A model generated the notes under the pieces. The model saw only the letters and a list, made by a program, of their open reading frames with translations. It made no database searches and was not told the origin of the DNA. This document shows positions 52,301 through 63,652 of a stretch of DNA of 64,000 nucleotides, one piece after another (positions within the stretch are counted from its first letter, which is position 1; every line of letters begins with the position of its first letter). Source of the DNA: Mycteria americana (Eukaryota; Chordata; Aves; Ciconiiformes; Ciconiidae); contig NC_134366.1 of the NCBI RefSeq assembly GCF_035582795.1, positions 35,861,926-35,925,925 on the forward strand. Direction: 5' to 3'. Position numbers and translations under genes: made by a program.

Positions 52301-55300
52301 CCCTTCGTCTCTCTCTGTGGGACACAAGGACTCTGAAGTCCCACGCAGAGACGCAGGCTACAGCACTGGCCAGCCGCGGAGATTAAACACAAGCCACCAA
52401 ACTGAAGTTCAAAGCCTTGTAATAAGCATTATGGCTAGGGAAAAACACTTTTACACAGTGTTGTTGGAGAGAATTTGCAAAGGCAACAAAAAGGTCAGCG
52501 AGAGGAAAAGGAAAAGGTCTATATTTGGCTTCAGGAAGGGAACTGAACACAGTGTAATGAGCTGGAGAGAGGGGAATATCAGGCGAAACAAATGTTGCTA
52601 AGTTAAGTTTACAATTAAAAAGTAACTTGAGGTCATTTTCTCCATTTTTCTAATGCATATAAGGACACAAAGCAAGACCTATCTTCGTCATGAAGTACCA
52701 AGGACATGGACAGATTCCCCACGGGGACGGAAGCTCTGCCACTGATAGTGCATCCTCAGGGTTCCTAAAAATACTAGCAGGAGCACCACCACCATGCCCC
52801 CTATCAGCCCTCTCCTGGATGTGTGGGTACCCAGAAGTACCACGTAGAGACAGTACTTCTGTAGTCAGACAGCATTCCGATACCATTACTTCTTAAAAGT
52901 CACAGCTGTGCCTGCCAGCAGGCAAATGGCACACAGCAAACAGGCAACATCTCCCTCAGCAGAGCTGCCAACCTCCAACCCACCAGTCTAACTGTGCATC
53001 TCAGCATTTCTCCTGTGCTCATCTCTAGGACTCCCTCTGATGCCCACTTGGTCCCCCTAGTTTTGGGGGATTTTAGGACTGGGAACCTGCAGCTGACACT
53101 GGGGGCTGCTTTGTCACACCCCACCCCCCTTCACCCCCCCCAAAACAGCCAACCTGATTTATTTCCTTTTGTTTCAAAGACTCGCTCTATACCCAAGGGA
53201 CATTTTATAATTGCTTAGAATGGGAATGTTAACAGCTTTATATGCTGGTGGAAACCCGGGGCTGGGACGCATTAGGCAGAGCTGTGCATGAGGGGTGATG
53301 GAGAGCTCCCCTGTCCCCAGGGCAGCTGGGCTGGGGTCTGCCTCGGGCAGGGAGGATACCAGCCTGGGCAGGCAGGATGCCCGCTGGCACTCACAGAATC
53401 ACAGAATCGTATAGGTTGGAAAAGACCTTTAAGATCATCAAGTCCAACCGTAGACCTAACACTGCCAAGACCACCACTACACCCTGTCCCTAAGCACCTC
53501 ATCCAAACGTCCTTTAAATACCTCCAGGGATGGTGACTCAACCACTTCCCTAGGCAGCCTGTTCCAATGCTTGATAACCCTTTCAGTGAAGAAAAATTTC
53601 CTCATATCCAGTCTAAACCTCCCCTGGCGCACTCCTGAGCAAGTGGGGCAAGCATGGCACATGCTGGGGATGTCTCCAGCACCTCTCTGCCCCTGGGCAG
53701 CATCCTAAAAATCAGGGGGAAAGGAGGGTGTAGGACCCTCTACACCTCCTCTGCTGGGCTGCTTTGGGGCACCCAAGGAAAGGGACAGGGAAAGGACACG
53801 GCTTCAGGACACAGGCATTACTTGTCATGATATCAATGCAGTTAAAAACCATCTGTCACTTCTAGTGAAAAACTTGTACTGGAAGCAGAAATTTCCACAC
53901 AGCTTTTTAAGTCAGTGACAGCAATGTGTGTCTCTCTGAGGTGGAAGGAACAGAAATTTGCTTTGCAGCCAACAACTAAGAGTCTAGATAAATTCAGTGG
54001 AGCAGAAAATTGCATCTGAGCTACGTTGTAAGGGTACATCACAGTATTTTATTACATATTTGAAAAATCTGCCTGATTTTCAAAAGCTGTGTCTGTGTGC
54101 TGTAAGAGAGCTCCACATTTAAATTTAATTAACTTTAAAAGGACACTCTAAAGTTATTTTTCATAATTAAAGAAAGGTTATTAATGATTTTCAGTTTTTT
54201 TTCTTGAAACTACTTTTGTTCCTCTTGTGTTGAAATACAGTAATTTGTTGAGTTACTAATGATTTCTATGCTATCAATGCTTATTTTATTGGTCTTGGAA
54301 ATAACGTTAATACAAACATGCTTGACATGGAATAAAGTCCTATATACTGTGCAATACCTTGGGTATTGCCAACCTTGGCATCACCTCCTTATGGATCACT
54401 GTATTGAAGAAAATTACTGCATTATTTTGCTAAGTTTCCTTGCTATCTCCAATACATTTCAGAGACATGAATGCTGCTTACGTGCATGTTCTCATACACC
54501 ATATTGTAGTGCTGCGCAACCATCATCGCTACAAGTTACTTGTTTGTGTTTGCTGCCTTTGTTTGCAGGCAAGACATACTCGAGAACACTTAAAAAATAT
54601 TGATTTTGAAGCCTTGATAATTGTATCCATCTGAATTAATGCAAACTCCTTTGATGTGTGCAAAGAGGGGAAGTGCCTGATGGCTCCCAAACTGTTACCG
54701 ACTGATCTGGAGAACTGTCTGACATTTTAAACTCGCAGCAGCAGCAGGTTGGAATAAACAGCCTAAAGAGAACACTTTCGGAATACAGGAATAATCAAAT
54801 GAATTTGCCGTGTTCAAAGACAAGGAAGTTAATAATTAATGACTCCAAGACAACAGAATATTTTAAATACCTGCCACTTAATTAGCTGCCCAGCTCACTC
54901 TGTTAAGCAAGTAGTTTGATTTTATTTTTTAATATTTTAAATTTTTTTTTTTTAATATTAAAGATTTTTTTTTAAACCTCTTTCAGGCCTATAAGAGACT
55001 TGACAATCCCCTCCTCTCAGGACAGGCAGATGGGGCAGGTTCTGGATGACAGCAGGCAGTTTCACCCCGGCGAGGCAGGGCGAGACCTCGGACCAGCAGC
55101 GTGGCCGAGGCAGCCCCGTTCAGGGGCTTGCAAGGTCTCGCTTCTCCACCGAGGAGGATGTGGCCAAAGCAATGGCACACAGCTCTACCCACGCCTGACG
55201 GGAAGGTACTGAAGTTTGAAAACCTGGGTGAAAATTGCCATCTTCCCCCTGCCTTAAAAGGCAGCCGTTTCTTATCCAGACCAAGTGCCATCTTGCAGAT

Positions 55301-58300
55301 ACCACTACATCTGCCACATACTTATCATGAGGCCACCTGAAGGAAAAAAATCGCCTTACACTTATTTTAATTAACCACAAAGAAGAAGAACAGCCAAGCT
55401 TTAACATTACCTTTCAGAAGCAAGGGCATGAAGGGGATTTTTGGAGATTTCATTTTCTTGAATGCATCTCTGTAAGCTTTGTGATTCAGAGAAGGGTCCT
55501 ACAAAACCATTTGGGTAATAGAGAGAAAAATCAATAGGCTATAAAAAGAGCAATTCTAAATCCATTACGGGCTTATGATCTGAACATGATTTAGATATAA
55601 AAGGTTTCTTCAGGAAACAAGGTAGATAAAGGTTTTCTAAGCGAGGTGACTTACTAAACTGAACAGGAAACGTAAACAGTGAAAGGAACAAAAGCAATTA
55701 CGTTCCTCTAGATGAAGCAGTGCGAAAATGGGAGTAAGCTGCAGAATAGATTCACTGAGACTGCTCTGTAATTTTGCCACAAATTTCTATTAGCAAAATC
55801 TCTTCAGCTTACTATCTAGCACAAAATATATCCCAGAACGTATTGCCGATTAATTTCTTCTTAAAAAAAAGAACCAAAACAAACAAACAAAAAAAAAAAA
55901 CAAAAAGAAACCCCAACACACCAAACAACAACAGCAAAATCCCAACAAAAACTGCTCTCAGATCAATGGAGCATATTGGACATTTTCAAAGAAAGTACGG
56001 GAGTATGTTTCAGTGGTGTTATGCAAGTAGTTCAAAAAGTCTTCTCAATTTCCCATATAAATGAATGTTTTGGTACACCAGCTCACACGCAATCTTGAAA
56101 ACACATTAATTGATAAAGGACTTTAAGTACAGAAGCGTGACAACTGTTAAAGGCTGCATCTCATGTTCCCTGCGCCAGGCAGTGATCTCACCACGCACAC
56201 ACTTCCATGACAGCCAGAGGAAACACTTGTTTATTCAGCTTTGATAATGGTGACAAAGACTCTTAGCCTCGGATTTTGATTTTTTTTTTTTTTTTTTTAA
56301 ACTTCAGCTGTCCTCCTGATCCGTAGCATGTTGCTTCAGATAAAGGCTGATTAACCACCATAGCAAAAGAACAGCTTCCAAATTGATGCTGGGGAACCAA
56401 CACTACATTCGCCTCGCTCTGCCCTTCCTCCAGCTGTCAGGAATACAACCTTTTTCCTTTTCATGTTTGGAGACCACCTCTGAGCTCTGGGGGGCTGCGT
56501 GGCCTTCGGCAAATCACGGCTCTGACATGACAAGTTCCAGCTCCAGTCAATGACAGGCAGCCTCCAAATAAATTAGGAAGAAGGAAGACAGGTAAAGACA
56601 AGCAATGCCGTTCTGCTGTCAACATTGTACTTACCGTCAAACTTTCAAGTTCAGTGAAAAGTTTCTTGAACTTCCCAGGAATTTTCTGAAGTGGGGAAAA
56701 ACAGAGAAAAAAAACCCAGGAAAGCCGATTTAGGCAGAGAAATGCTGAGGCATTTTTTTCCATGAGAATGCCATGTGTGAAGCACCTGCTGTAAGTACCA
56801 ACAGGCAGTTAACCTCCGCTCCTCAGCTCCAAGAGCCCTAATTACAGACCATGTTCAGTGAGATGCCAGTGAGGCACCAGACCCTGCAGCCTCACCTCGG
56901 GGACCTGCATCCTTCTTCTATGGAAACTGCTTGTTAGCAGCTGTTTTTATTTTCTTCCCTAGCTTCCATGTCTGCTGCGTTTACCTTAATATCCATATCA
57001 AGTTAGAAGCAGTAACACAGGCTGAGAATTCAGATACTGTGATCGCGCCCAGGTTAAATCATTTGCTATAATCAGTCTTCCCCTAAAACATGGGTTCTAG
57101 AAATTAACAGGGGTAACGCTCAGTGCTGTTTGCTACACCACCCCAGGGCTGACCAGTGTTACTACTGGCACATGCTGCTGCCAGAGAAAGAGAACTTTCT
57201 TAAAAAATGATTACTCCACCTCTGGTACCTCATCCTAATCCCACTGGGAGGTACACAAAACACCTTCCAAGGGAGCCCAGGCACAAACTACCTTCTTGCC
57301 CCATATGATAACACCTCCTCTGCTCCACAAGCATCTCCTTCCTTTTATCTCTTAGATGCTTTAATGGATTCACCTCATTATACTCAAAGCAATGGCTCTT
57401 CAGTTTGAATTTTGCTGCTGGTATTTCAGACTTGAAGAATGGTGTGTGGACCTTAAAGCCTGTCTATTTTTTACACCCATACTAGTTAGTCTAGTAAAAG
57501 ATATCCTCTCTTAGCAGAAATCCTGTCTTGCCTTTGTCCTTAGACCCGGACAGCCACAGTGACACTACCAAGAGAAAAGAGATTTAGAACAATTAAGATT
57601 AAGTGGATGTGCTGTATGATTAAAATGCTAAAATAACTGAACATGGAATTGCAATTGCAAATTTTTAATATCTTCAATCAGGAAAAGTTAGGCTCATTAA
57701 AACACTGCATACTGTAGAAAAAAGTAGAAGAATATGCTTGGGAGCATACTACTTATTTAAGAATTCAAGTGCAGAGCCAATATAATCTAGTGTCTAAATG
57801 GTTGCTTAAATTTAGGTGGCTTGATTTACATGTGTAAGTAATTATAATGAATTTATAAACATTGCTCTACTTTCTAGAAGTCACATTACTAATGCAAATA
57901 ACCTTTTGCTTTTGAAATTTCCAGTGCAGTATAGTTTTACAAACAAAAAAAAAAAATGCATGTGACTTCATAAATATTTTACACACAGAAACGTGACATA
58001 TTTACAATGATACATATGCAGATGCACTCCTTGTTCCGACAAGCAATATATTCTGCTCTTCCTGAGAGAAGTCCACTAGCACTGCATGATCTCCAGAGGT
58101 CTCATCACACAGCTGAGTTCTGTGTGGTTCTGTGTGGGAGAGATCTACACCAATGCCACCGGCTGCCTTTGATACAATACTTAGCCCCTTCCACTCTCCT
58201 ACCAAAGCCCAGAGAAATGAGATGAAGGCAACCCATAAAAGCAGGCAAGGACAAATGTTCCCTAGTGGGCAGGGCATTAAAAAGGAGGAGAGACAAAGGG

Positions 58301-59102
58301 TTTTTCTCTATTGTCGTCCTCAGGTATGTATTTTTTTCTAAAATTTTTGCTTTACCTGTTACTTAAAGTTAGCTCCTCCATGCCTATCTGAGTCCCTGTA
58401 AACTCCTCCCTGCAGAAGCAGTCGCTGCCCTTGTTTCCCTGCTTGCCGAAGCCACTGACATAGGCAGTGATGTTTCCATCTGCATGATTTCAGCTAAGGG
58501 GGAAGACTTTGATCTGGACAGTGTCAGATAGGTTTGTAAGTCTCTGATGGCAATTTGGTTTCAGTTGTTGGTGGTCCAGAGTATCTCCAAGGCAGGAGAT
58601 CACAGCCGCTGTCACTTTGTATTAAGGATCGGTATTTTGTGAGTACTGCCCGCTTGTAGTGTTGGAAGCATGGGGGAGGCATGAAGCTTCACCCCATCAC
58701 ACTAAATTACTCCTTCCCCAATTTTGGTGCACCAGCAGATACACTAAGCTTGCAGATACTACCACTCAATAATTTACTTGGATGGAAAAAAAAATCCACA
58801 ATATAAACACACATCCCAGTGGGACCCTCCGCTAAACATCCCATGCTCTGTCTAGCAACAAGTAGCTTCTTTAGCAGATAGTGTCTGTTCCCCAGTATGC
58901 TCGTTATTCATGGCCCATTTCCTAACTTTGTTGTCCAAGATGACCAGCTGCAAAAGAGCTCATAAAGGAGTATTAAAGAGGGTTTATGTCTACTTTGCAT
59001 TTTTTTAAATGAAATTATTCCATAACAAGGTATTGCTTGTTTAGAGCCACCTTTATAACTTTCTGTTCTGACATGTACTTAAAATGCTAGGATAATTTAC
59101 CC

Positions 59103-59135
<33 letters not shown>

Positions 59136-62100
59136 GGGTAAGATCTCCTTGCTTTGTATTTAAAAGCTCTGGAAGGACACATTTAGTTTTATTTGAATAG
59201 CTGTTTATCTAAGGTTTCAGGTCACAGATAAGTTTCTCTACTGACACTCACTCCCTGTTTGATTTCAGCATGAAAAACCAATAATTAGAAAGAAAAGGTA
59301 ATTCACCAGTATACAACCTTTGTGAGAAATAGTTCTGACAGGGTCTAAAAGATACAAAGACGTGTCTTACCTCCCAGGTCTGAGACAGACGGCTGACAGA
59401 TGCAGTGTTGAGACCCATAACAATAGCGAAGAATGAATTCAGATTTCTTTGGGCTTTACAGCTGTGGAATAAAAATATGAACGCTGTATTCTGATTTTTT
59501 GTAGTCAGAATCAGAGATAAATGGAATGCACAGGTATCCTAGGTTACTGAGTCCCATTTCAACCCTCAGCACTAACATACAATCATCTTCCACATAATGA
59601 ACTCATTAAGTGTCCTCTCATGACCACCTGCAGTCTAGGTGATGGGGTCTCTCAGAAGTTTTTTAGCAAATGTTCCACTGTCTCATCAACCCTGTTGTTG
59701 GCAGGTTGTTTTTTTTTCCTTTGCTGTCAAAAGTAATTTTCCCTTTTCAATGTTCAAGTTACTCTCAGCTGTCCTTTACCATACAGAAAAATGTATTGAC
59801 CTCTATTCTGTTGTATTATAAATATTTTCATCCCCTTTTTCATCTTTCCTGTAAATTGTACATCATAGGTTCCTTCAATTTCTCTTTGTGGTCATGGCCT
59901 GCAATCTACTTTTCCATATTGTTATTATCCTTCATTGAATTCTTTGTAATTTATTTTAACTTTTCTCTCATGCGTTTCCTTCTTATCAAGGTGGTGTAGC
60001 GAGACAGTGGGGAGCGAAGGAGAAACATAATTACTGTTTTGGCTCTGAGTTCTTACACCTTTCTCCTATGCAAGTATAAAACAAATATCAAATTATTTAT
60101 TTGGAACAGCATCACACTTTGTCCTTGCCTATAATTTGTCATCTATTATCACCCAAGGACCTTTGTCACAGTACTGTTCTTTACAATCATGCATTTATTT
60201 CTTCAGCTCAGTATTAGCATTCCCTAGCTGAATTACTTTGCATCTATCTAAATTAAATCTTATACTACTGTTGTTTGCACATGCCACCAGACTCCTTAGA
60301 TCATTCTTTTTTTTCCTATCCTCCAATGCATTTGCAATCCCTCATCATTTTTATTGTCTGAAAGTCTGATTAATGTTCAATTTACATATCCCTATAAATT
60401 AGTGGCCGTTAGCAATGGTTCCAAAACAGGTCCCTATGGAATTTGCTTGATACCTCTATTCTCTGACATTTTACTATATATGATCAGACCCTGCTTATTT
60501 CTAGTCCATTAGGAAATTTGAAATCCTGAAATATCGAGTCCTTTTCAAACAAAAAGATTCCACTTTCTCTTGCAGATTCTTGAAGACCACTATAAATGTA
60601 CGTGTGTGTGTGTGTGTGTGTGACAGTGAGAGAGAGAATCCTCTTTTAAGATAATTTTAGGTGCAAGTGAATCCACTGCCTTCACTAGGATTTATCATCA
60701 GGGAAAAGTATGTGCCAAGGCCTTAGACTGGAAACACGCCAGCATTTGTTACGAGTTTTATAAAGCTTGCACTCATCGCTGTGTACTGTCTTGAGATGGT
60801 ATATTTCTCACTTCACTTCAGCTGCCTTAAAGTTAATCCTAACTTTGCTGCTTAGACTCCTTTTATCATTGAAGTCAGGAAGCTCCCAAAGGTAATTCAT
60901 TCCAAAAAAAAAAAAAAAAAAAAAAAGGTGTCCAGCACAGCTCGGATAAACTGTCTATGGGATGGGCCCATTTCTCACAAAGAACTGTAGAGAGAAGGTA
61001 CATCTTCTACAGTCAGCCACCGCTTGGGAAGCAAGAAGGCTGCTGTTGTAATCCATTTATTCTAACCCTGTGTTGACCTGTTTCTATAGCTCCTCAGGGT
61101 GTTCATTTCTAACAACATGCTAATTCATTTTCTCTATCAAATCACTTGTTTTCTATTTTAGACTAGTGCATCAACAGAAGCGTAGGTATCCATGTTTCAA
61201 AAGCTCCATCTCTCCTTTACATATTGGCACACTCTGTAAAAGTCTTCCATCTGCTTCAGGTGTTCCTCAACAGTGAAGCACACAAACGTTGAACATGAGA
61301 GCTTAGTCCTGGTGCTTTCCTGACAAGCTGGAAGTCAGAGACACAGATTCCTGGCTGAATCTGGGACGAGAGAAAAGGGAGCAGCCAGAGCTGCTCACAG
61401 ACCTCTCTGCCTTAGACATAAACAAAATAGCAGGGCTGCTTGGCTTGTGCCTCATGATGAGAGTCCTGTGCTTAGCACACCGTCCCTCCACCCTAATTGT
61501 TCCTCTTTCATCAACTCTTCCAGAACTGATGAGATACAATAATGGCTTCTTTTAGAAAGCTGCTTTTCTGATTTAAAAAAGATTCTGAGCAAACTACACG
61601 CTCACTTATTTGTGTATCCATTACTTCACAATCTACACACTACAATGATGGGTGCTTCTGCAATGCACTGGGAGAGCCTGTCTATTGTTTACTGATAACC
61701 GTATTTAGCCTCCACAACTTTGGCTTTTCACTTAACAGAGATCGAATTAATTCAAATAGAGCCACATTTTAGTCTGGTGACAAATATATCCCTATTCATG
61801 TGGGACAGACATCAAACTTTTCTTGGAATGCAAATTAATGCTACTGTGGTGCAAGCAAGGCACACAGAACCAACCGGTTTTGACGTAATTGGACCAAACT
61901 TGGCCATTGATAAGGCAGAAAATGAACGTATTACTGCATACCATACAACTTGCAAACTAAATCAAATCACATTTATGAGTTACACTAGATTAGATTAGAA
62001 GAATTCATTTCACCAAAAGCACTGCTTCAGCAGAGAACAGTCCTTTCTATGTAAGTGCCTTGCAAATTAAATCAACCCAGTCAATGAAGGGAACAAATTA

Positions 62101-63003
62101 TACATTTTTCCATGAACATGCATATTCAAATATTGCAGAAGACCAACAAGTGGAGAGAGAGGCAAGGAGAATGGTTGCACATATTTAAATTGCTCCATTC
62201 CCTTGGTTACTAAAATAAGAGTGATTACAGAGAAAAGAACTCTCTGTGTATAGTATATATTTGTATTCTGTTCCAAGACGCAGAATAAATGCCAGCACTA
62301 TTTTGTAATAGTGCAAGAATAGCCCATCAAATCCAATTAATGAAGAACCCCCCCCTCCAATAAATAAAAGAGTACTCCAGAGAGGATAACACTGGGCAAC
62401 AGCTTACTGAAGCCAGTTTCCTCTAGAGGTAGGACTTTCAAGATTATAACAGAGTTTTTTGGTTTCTGTGTAGTCTTTGGTGAATAACCGAGTTGCTGCT
62501 CAAATAGTTTTGTAATACGGTCCTCGGGTTATCTCTGCCAAGAAAGGAGATATCTCTGCACCATCAGGGATTTTGCAGTTGACGCTGCAGATACAGCAGC
62601 TAAGCCGCAGGGGAAGATTTGAGCAGCATATACTCCGCCACGTCTAGTTTTGGCCAGTGTTTGCTGTTGTTATTTATGGACTGTTTTATCTAGGTATGCT
62701 CACACACTGTCAAAACATCGGATGACAAATTAGTTTTCTTTCTTTGCTCTTGCACCTACTTCTCCTTTCCCACCAAATAAAGCATGTGAATTCAAGGATT
62801 TTTTTTGGAACTTCAGTAACTTACTGGGCAGCAATCTTGATGAACTTTTTGACTAGCTGTACGCGTTTGCAGAGCTGGCTGCAGAGGAGTATCTCAGTGG
62901 CAACCCAAAGCTGGACCTCGTTGCACCTTTGAAGCAGAAGGCTGAGATTTTCAGTGTTTTCAGCACTGCCCTGTCTGCTGAACGTGAAGTATATCAGCTC
63001 TTG
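43555..63003 (-). CDS. RAPGEF5: RAPGEF5 gene, 3' part: seven coding exons and six introns
   Basis: Seven minus-strand exons with AG acceptors and GT donors join in one frame to give 215 residues and a TGA stop. Conceptual order is 63003-62825, 59461-59371, 56685-56635, 55498-55411, 51812-51748, 47135-47081, 43673-43555. The product is the catalytic RasGEF (CDC25-homology) domain of a Rap exchange factor, which releases GDP from Rap-type small GTPases so that GTP can bind. Motifs such as [33 protein letters not shown] and [19 protein letters not shown] are family hallmarks. The combination [24 protein letters not shown] and a C-terminus ending IEPRV points to RAPGEF5 (MR-GEF) rather than RAPGEF3 or RAPGEF4; that choice rests on remembered family sequences, not an alignment. 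The 5' exons, including the DEP/REM part and the promoter, are outside the window. Introns are 1.1-4.6 kb. No frameshift or internal stop is seen, so the gene looks intact. Confidence 0.92.
46335..46364. repeat. (AC)15 microsatellite
   Basis: Fifteen uninterrupted AC dinucleotides are followed by an A run to 46372. It lies in the last RAPGEF5 intron and is uninterrupted, so it is likely length-polymorphic. Confidence 0.95.
47081..47135 (-). CDS. RAPGEF5: RAPGEF5 coding micro-exon: [14 protein letters not shown]
   Basis: This 55-bp exon gives 18 codons plus one base, reading [18 protein letters not shown]; the last G begins the Gly codon finished in the terminal exon. The I-A-x-T-V-R-x-L-R-x-C-R helix closes the RasGEF domain and separates RAPGEF5 from RAPGEF4, where remembered sequence has TARTVRYYR here. 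The acceptor is tctttgcag and the donor is TTTG|gtgagt. Confidence 0.92.
47570..47665 (+). repeat. Amniote SINE/L2-type 3' tail relic
   Basis: The plus strand reads agactgtaagcacctttgtg, gcacagactgcacctta, then ttgtataatgcctagcacaa and tgaggca. This parallels the well-known old tail 'agattgtaagctctttggggcagggactgt…ttgtacagtgcctagcacaatgggg'. It lies antisense in the RAPGEF5 intron, upstream of the 47081-47135 exon. Confidence 0.45.
50175..50207 (-). other. G-quadruplex-capable tract on the RAPGEF5 sense strand
   Basis: The plus strand has four C runs (10 or more, 5, 4 and 3) separated by t, aaactct and t. On the minus strand, which is the RAPGEF5 sense strand, this is four G runs of at least three with loops of 1, 7 and 1, fitting the usual intramolecular quadruplex rule. 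It lies in the intron between 51748 and 47135. Confidence 0.6.
50385..50640. promoter_or_regulatory. Candidate intronic conserved non-coding element (speculative)
   Basis: Inside a RAPGEF5 intron, this stretch has homeodomain-like words (gttaattgg, ctaatgag, ttaatgg), an octamer-like atgcaaat at its end (about 50630-50637), and no recognised repeat. An ATTTGCAT octamer lies nearby at about 50228. The call is texture-based only. Confidence 0.2.
50959..51012 (-). repeat. A/C-rich simple tract, G4T4-like on the minus strand
   Basis: The plus strand alternates A runs and C runs (aaacccaaaccccaaaaccaaaa... then ccccccaaaaccccaaag). On the minus strand it reads as irregular GGGGTTTT-like units. 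It looks like low-complexity sequence rather than a telomere array, since units vary and T2AG3 is absent. Confidence 0.6.
51748..51812 (-). CDS. RAPGEF5: RAPGEF5 coding exon: [19 protein letters not shown]
   Basis: This 65-bp exon completes Asp and then encodes [20 protein letters not shown] plus Leu. The [16 protein letters not shown] motif is diagnostic for the RapGEF branch of RasGEF domains and lies near the end of the catalytic fold. The acceptor is tttttcag and the donor is CTG|gtaagc, phase 0. The following intron (4.6 kb) contains the G-rich sense-strand tracts described separately. Confidence 0.95.
53392..53637 (-). mobile_element. CR1 LINE, 5'-truncated, with 3' octamer repeats
   Basis: The plus strand starts with two CACAGAAT octamers (53392-53399, 53400-53407), which read ATTCTGTG on the element's own strand and are the hallmark of the CR1 3' end. 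Then follow about 70 bases typical of the avian CR1 3' UTR (ggttggaaaagacctttaag). On the minus strand the last part of ORF2 is open from about 53632 to a stop at 53479-53477, with [16 protein letters not shown] and [18 protein letters not shown], the C-terminal end of CR1 reverse-transcriptase proteins. Homology stops near 53637, so only about 245 bp of a roughly 4.5-kb element is present, as expected for truncated insertion. It lies in a RAPGEF5 intron in the same orientation as the gene. The tail frame is still open, so the copy is not very old. Confidence 0.92.
55411..55498 (-). CDS. RAPGEF5: RAPGEF5 coding exon: [12 protein letters not shown] and IPFMPLLLK
   Basis: This 88-bp exon gives 29 codons plus one base: [16 protein letters not shown], then [13 protein letters not shown], with the final G forming Asp with the next exon. 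The N-H-x-x-Y-R and I-P-F-x-P-L-L-L-K-D motifs belong to the helical hairpin and third conserved block of the catalytic domain. The acceptor is ttttgtag and the donor is AAAG|gtaatg. The downstream 3.6-kb intron carries a sense-oriented CR1 fragment at 53392-53637. Confidence 0.94.
56635..56685 (-). CDS. RAPGEF5: RAPGEF5 coding micro-exon: [10 protein letters not shown] segment
   Basis: This exon is only 51 bp, 17 codons in phase 0, reading [17 protein letters not shown]. In EPAC/MR-GEF proteins this follows the TWE at the end of the previous exon and precedes the [10 protein letters not shown] helix. The acceptor is cccacttcag and the donor is ACG|gtaagt. The remembered EPAC1/EPAC2 form of this segment is KLPSKFKK-like, so the IPGKFKKLF version favours RAPGEF5. 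Because its length is a multiple of three, skipping would keep frame, but it would remove part of the catalytic domain. Confidence 0.92.
59105..59131. repeat. Poly(T) tract of 27 bases
   Basis: A run of 27 T on the plus strand reads as poly(A) on the RAPGEF5 sense strand. No retroposed gene is seen directly upstream of it on the minus strand. Similar A or T runs occur at 27391-27408, 49082-49098, 51903-51920, 56280-56298 and 60904-60926. Confidence 0.9.
59371..59461 (-). CDS. RAPGEF5: RAPGEF5 coding exon: [10 protein letters not shown] core motif
   Basis: This 91-bp exon gives one base plus 30 codons: it completes the split His, then [18 protein letters not shown] and [12 protein letters not shown]. 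The N-x-x-S/A-F-F-A-I-V-x-G-L-N stretch is the second conserved block of RasGEF domains, lining the GTPase-binding groove. The acceptor is attccacag and the donor is GAG|gtaag, phase 0. It is separated from the previous exon by a 3.36-kb intron and from the next by 2.69 kb. Confidence 0.94.
59850..60560 (+). repeat. Probable ancient amniote interspersed repeat relic
   Basis: The string tttgcatctatctaaattaa, followed by trailing phrases about a T-rich stretch, 'ccctatggaatttgcttgat' and 'tccattaggaaatttgaaat', matches in order a deeply shared amniote repeat that I remember from bird and reptile DNA and associate with old CR1/L3-like LINEs. It lies in the RAPGEF5 intron between the exons at 62825 and 59461. 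The family name is uncertain, and the orientation given is that of the remembered text. Confidence 0.35.
60602..60622. repeat. (GT)n microsatellite
   Basis: About ten GT units are followed by a short GA run (gagagagaga). It lies in a RAPGEF5 intron. Confidence 0.92.
62825..63003 (-). CDS. RAPGEF5: RAPGEF5 coding exon: start of the RasGEF catalytic core
   Basis: This 179-bp exon begins in phase 0 with [12 protein letters not shown] and runs through [18 protein letters not shown] to VKKFIKIAA, ending on two bases (CA) completed by the next exon to give His. It covers the first conserved helices of the CDC25-homology domain, including the N-E-V-Q-L-W-V segment common to Ras-family exchange factors. 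The acceptor is tgtcttccag, with a branch-like ctaataa about 25 bases upstream, and the donor is CA|gtaagt. It is the most 5' exon that could be recognised. The 997 bases to its right contain no further RapGEF-like exon. Confidence 0.93.
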
Positions 63004-63583
63004 CTGGAAGACATTGACAACATTATTAGGGATATAAAAACAATTTAAATGTAAATGAATTATTAATTATTTAGAAGTATGTTTTTCAAACAAGACTTGG
63101 TTACAGATGGTTATTTTTTCATTATCCGTAAGCCAATCACAAATGATTCAGGGTCCATGTTTGGCTTAGCAAAGTCTAGAGGCTTATTACAGGCAAGCGG
63201 ACTGGAAGCCCTGCAAGATGTGCCTTTCTTGTGAGATTTCCTGCAGTTCCACTTCTGGCTACGGCCAGGTATAGGACATAAACAATCTGTCTCTTCCTGT
63301 ATTTCATCACTTCTGTTCCAGTATGAAAAAGCAACCATATCAGACCACTGCAGAATCTGAAAAATTTCCATTCAAACTTCTTCCTAAAAATAGCCAAGTT
63401 TTCAGGAACAGAGGTGTGGGTATTGATTTCTGTGCAAAAACACCCCAAAACAAACAAACTTGACCAGCTCTAGATTTAAAGTGTCTAACCTGAATAAAAG
63501 AACCTGAAGTGAAAGATCAAGGAAAGCATCTGATGAGAAGCAAGGGAATTTCCCATTCATTTTCTCAGAAAGTCACCATGCTT

Positions 63584-63652
63584 TTCAGGGAATGGGGTTA
63601 TTCAGGGAATGGGGTTATTCAGGGAATGGGGAACCCTATTCAGGGAATGGGG
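63584..63652. repeat. Minisatellite, 17-bp unit, four copies
   Basis: The unit ttcagggaatggggtta begins at 63584, 63601 and 63618, and a fourth copy begins at 63639 after a 4-base insertion. The core ttcagggaatgggg is identical in all four. It lies 5' of the first recognised RAPGEF5 exon, so probably in an intron. Confidence 0.92.

Noticed and set aside
59670..59999. Hydrophobic 109-codon plus-strand frame like a membrane protein
   Set aside because: Phe/Leu/Ile content follows from T-rich DNA inside a RAPGEF5 intron, and it overlaps a probable ancient repeat.
63111..63457. Overlapping minus-strand frames considered as the next upstream RAPGEF5 exon
   Set aside because: The translation does not resemble the RapGEF segment that precedes QELIYF, and no donor in the required phase was found.
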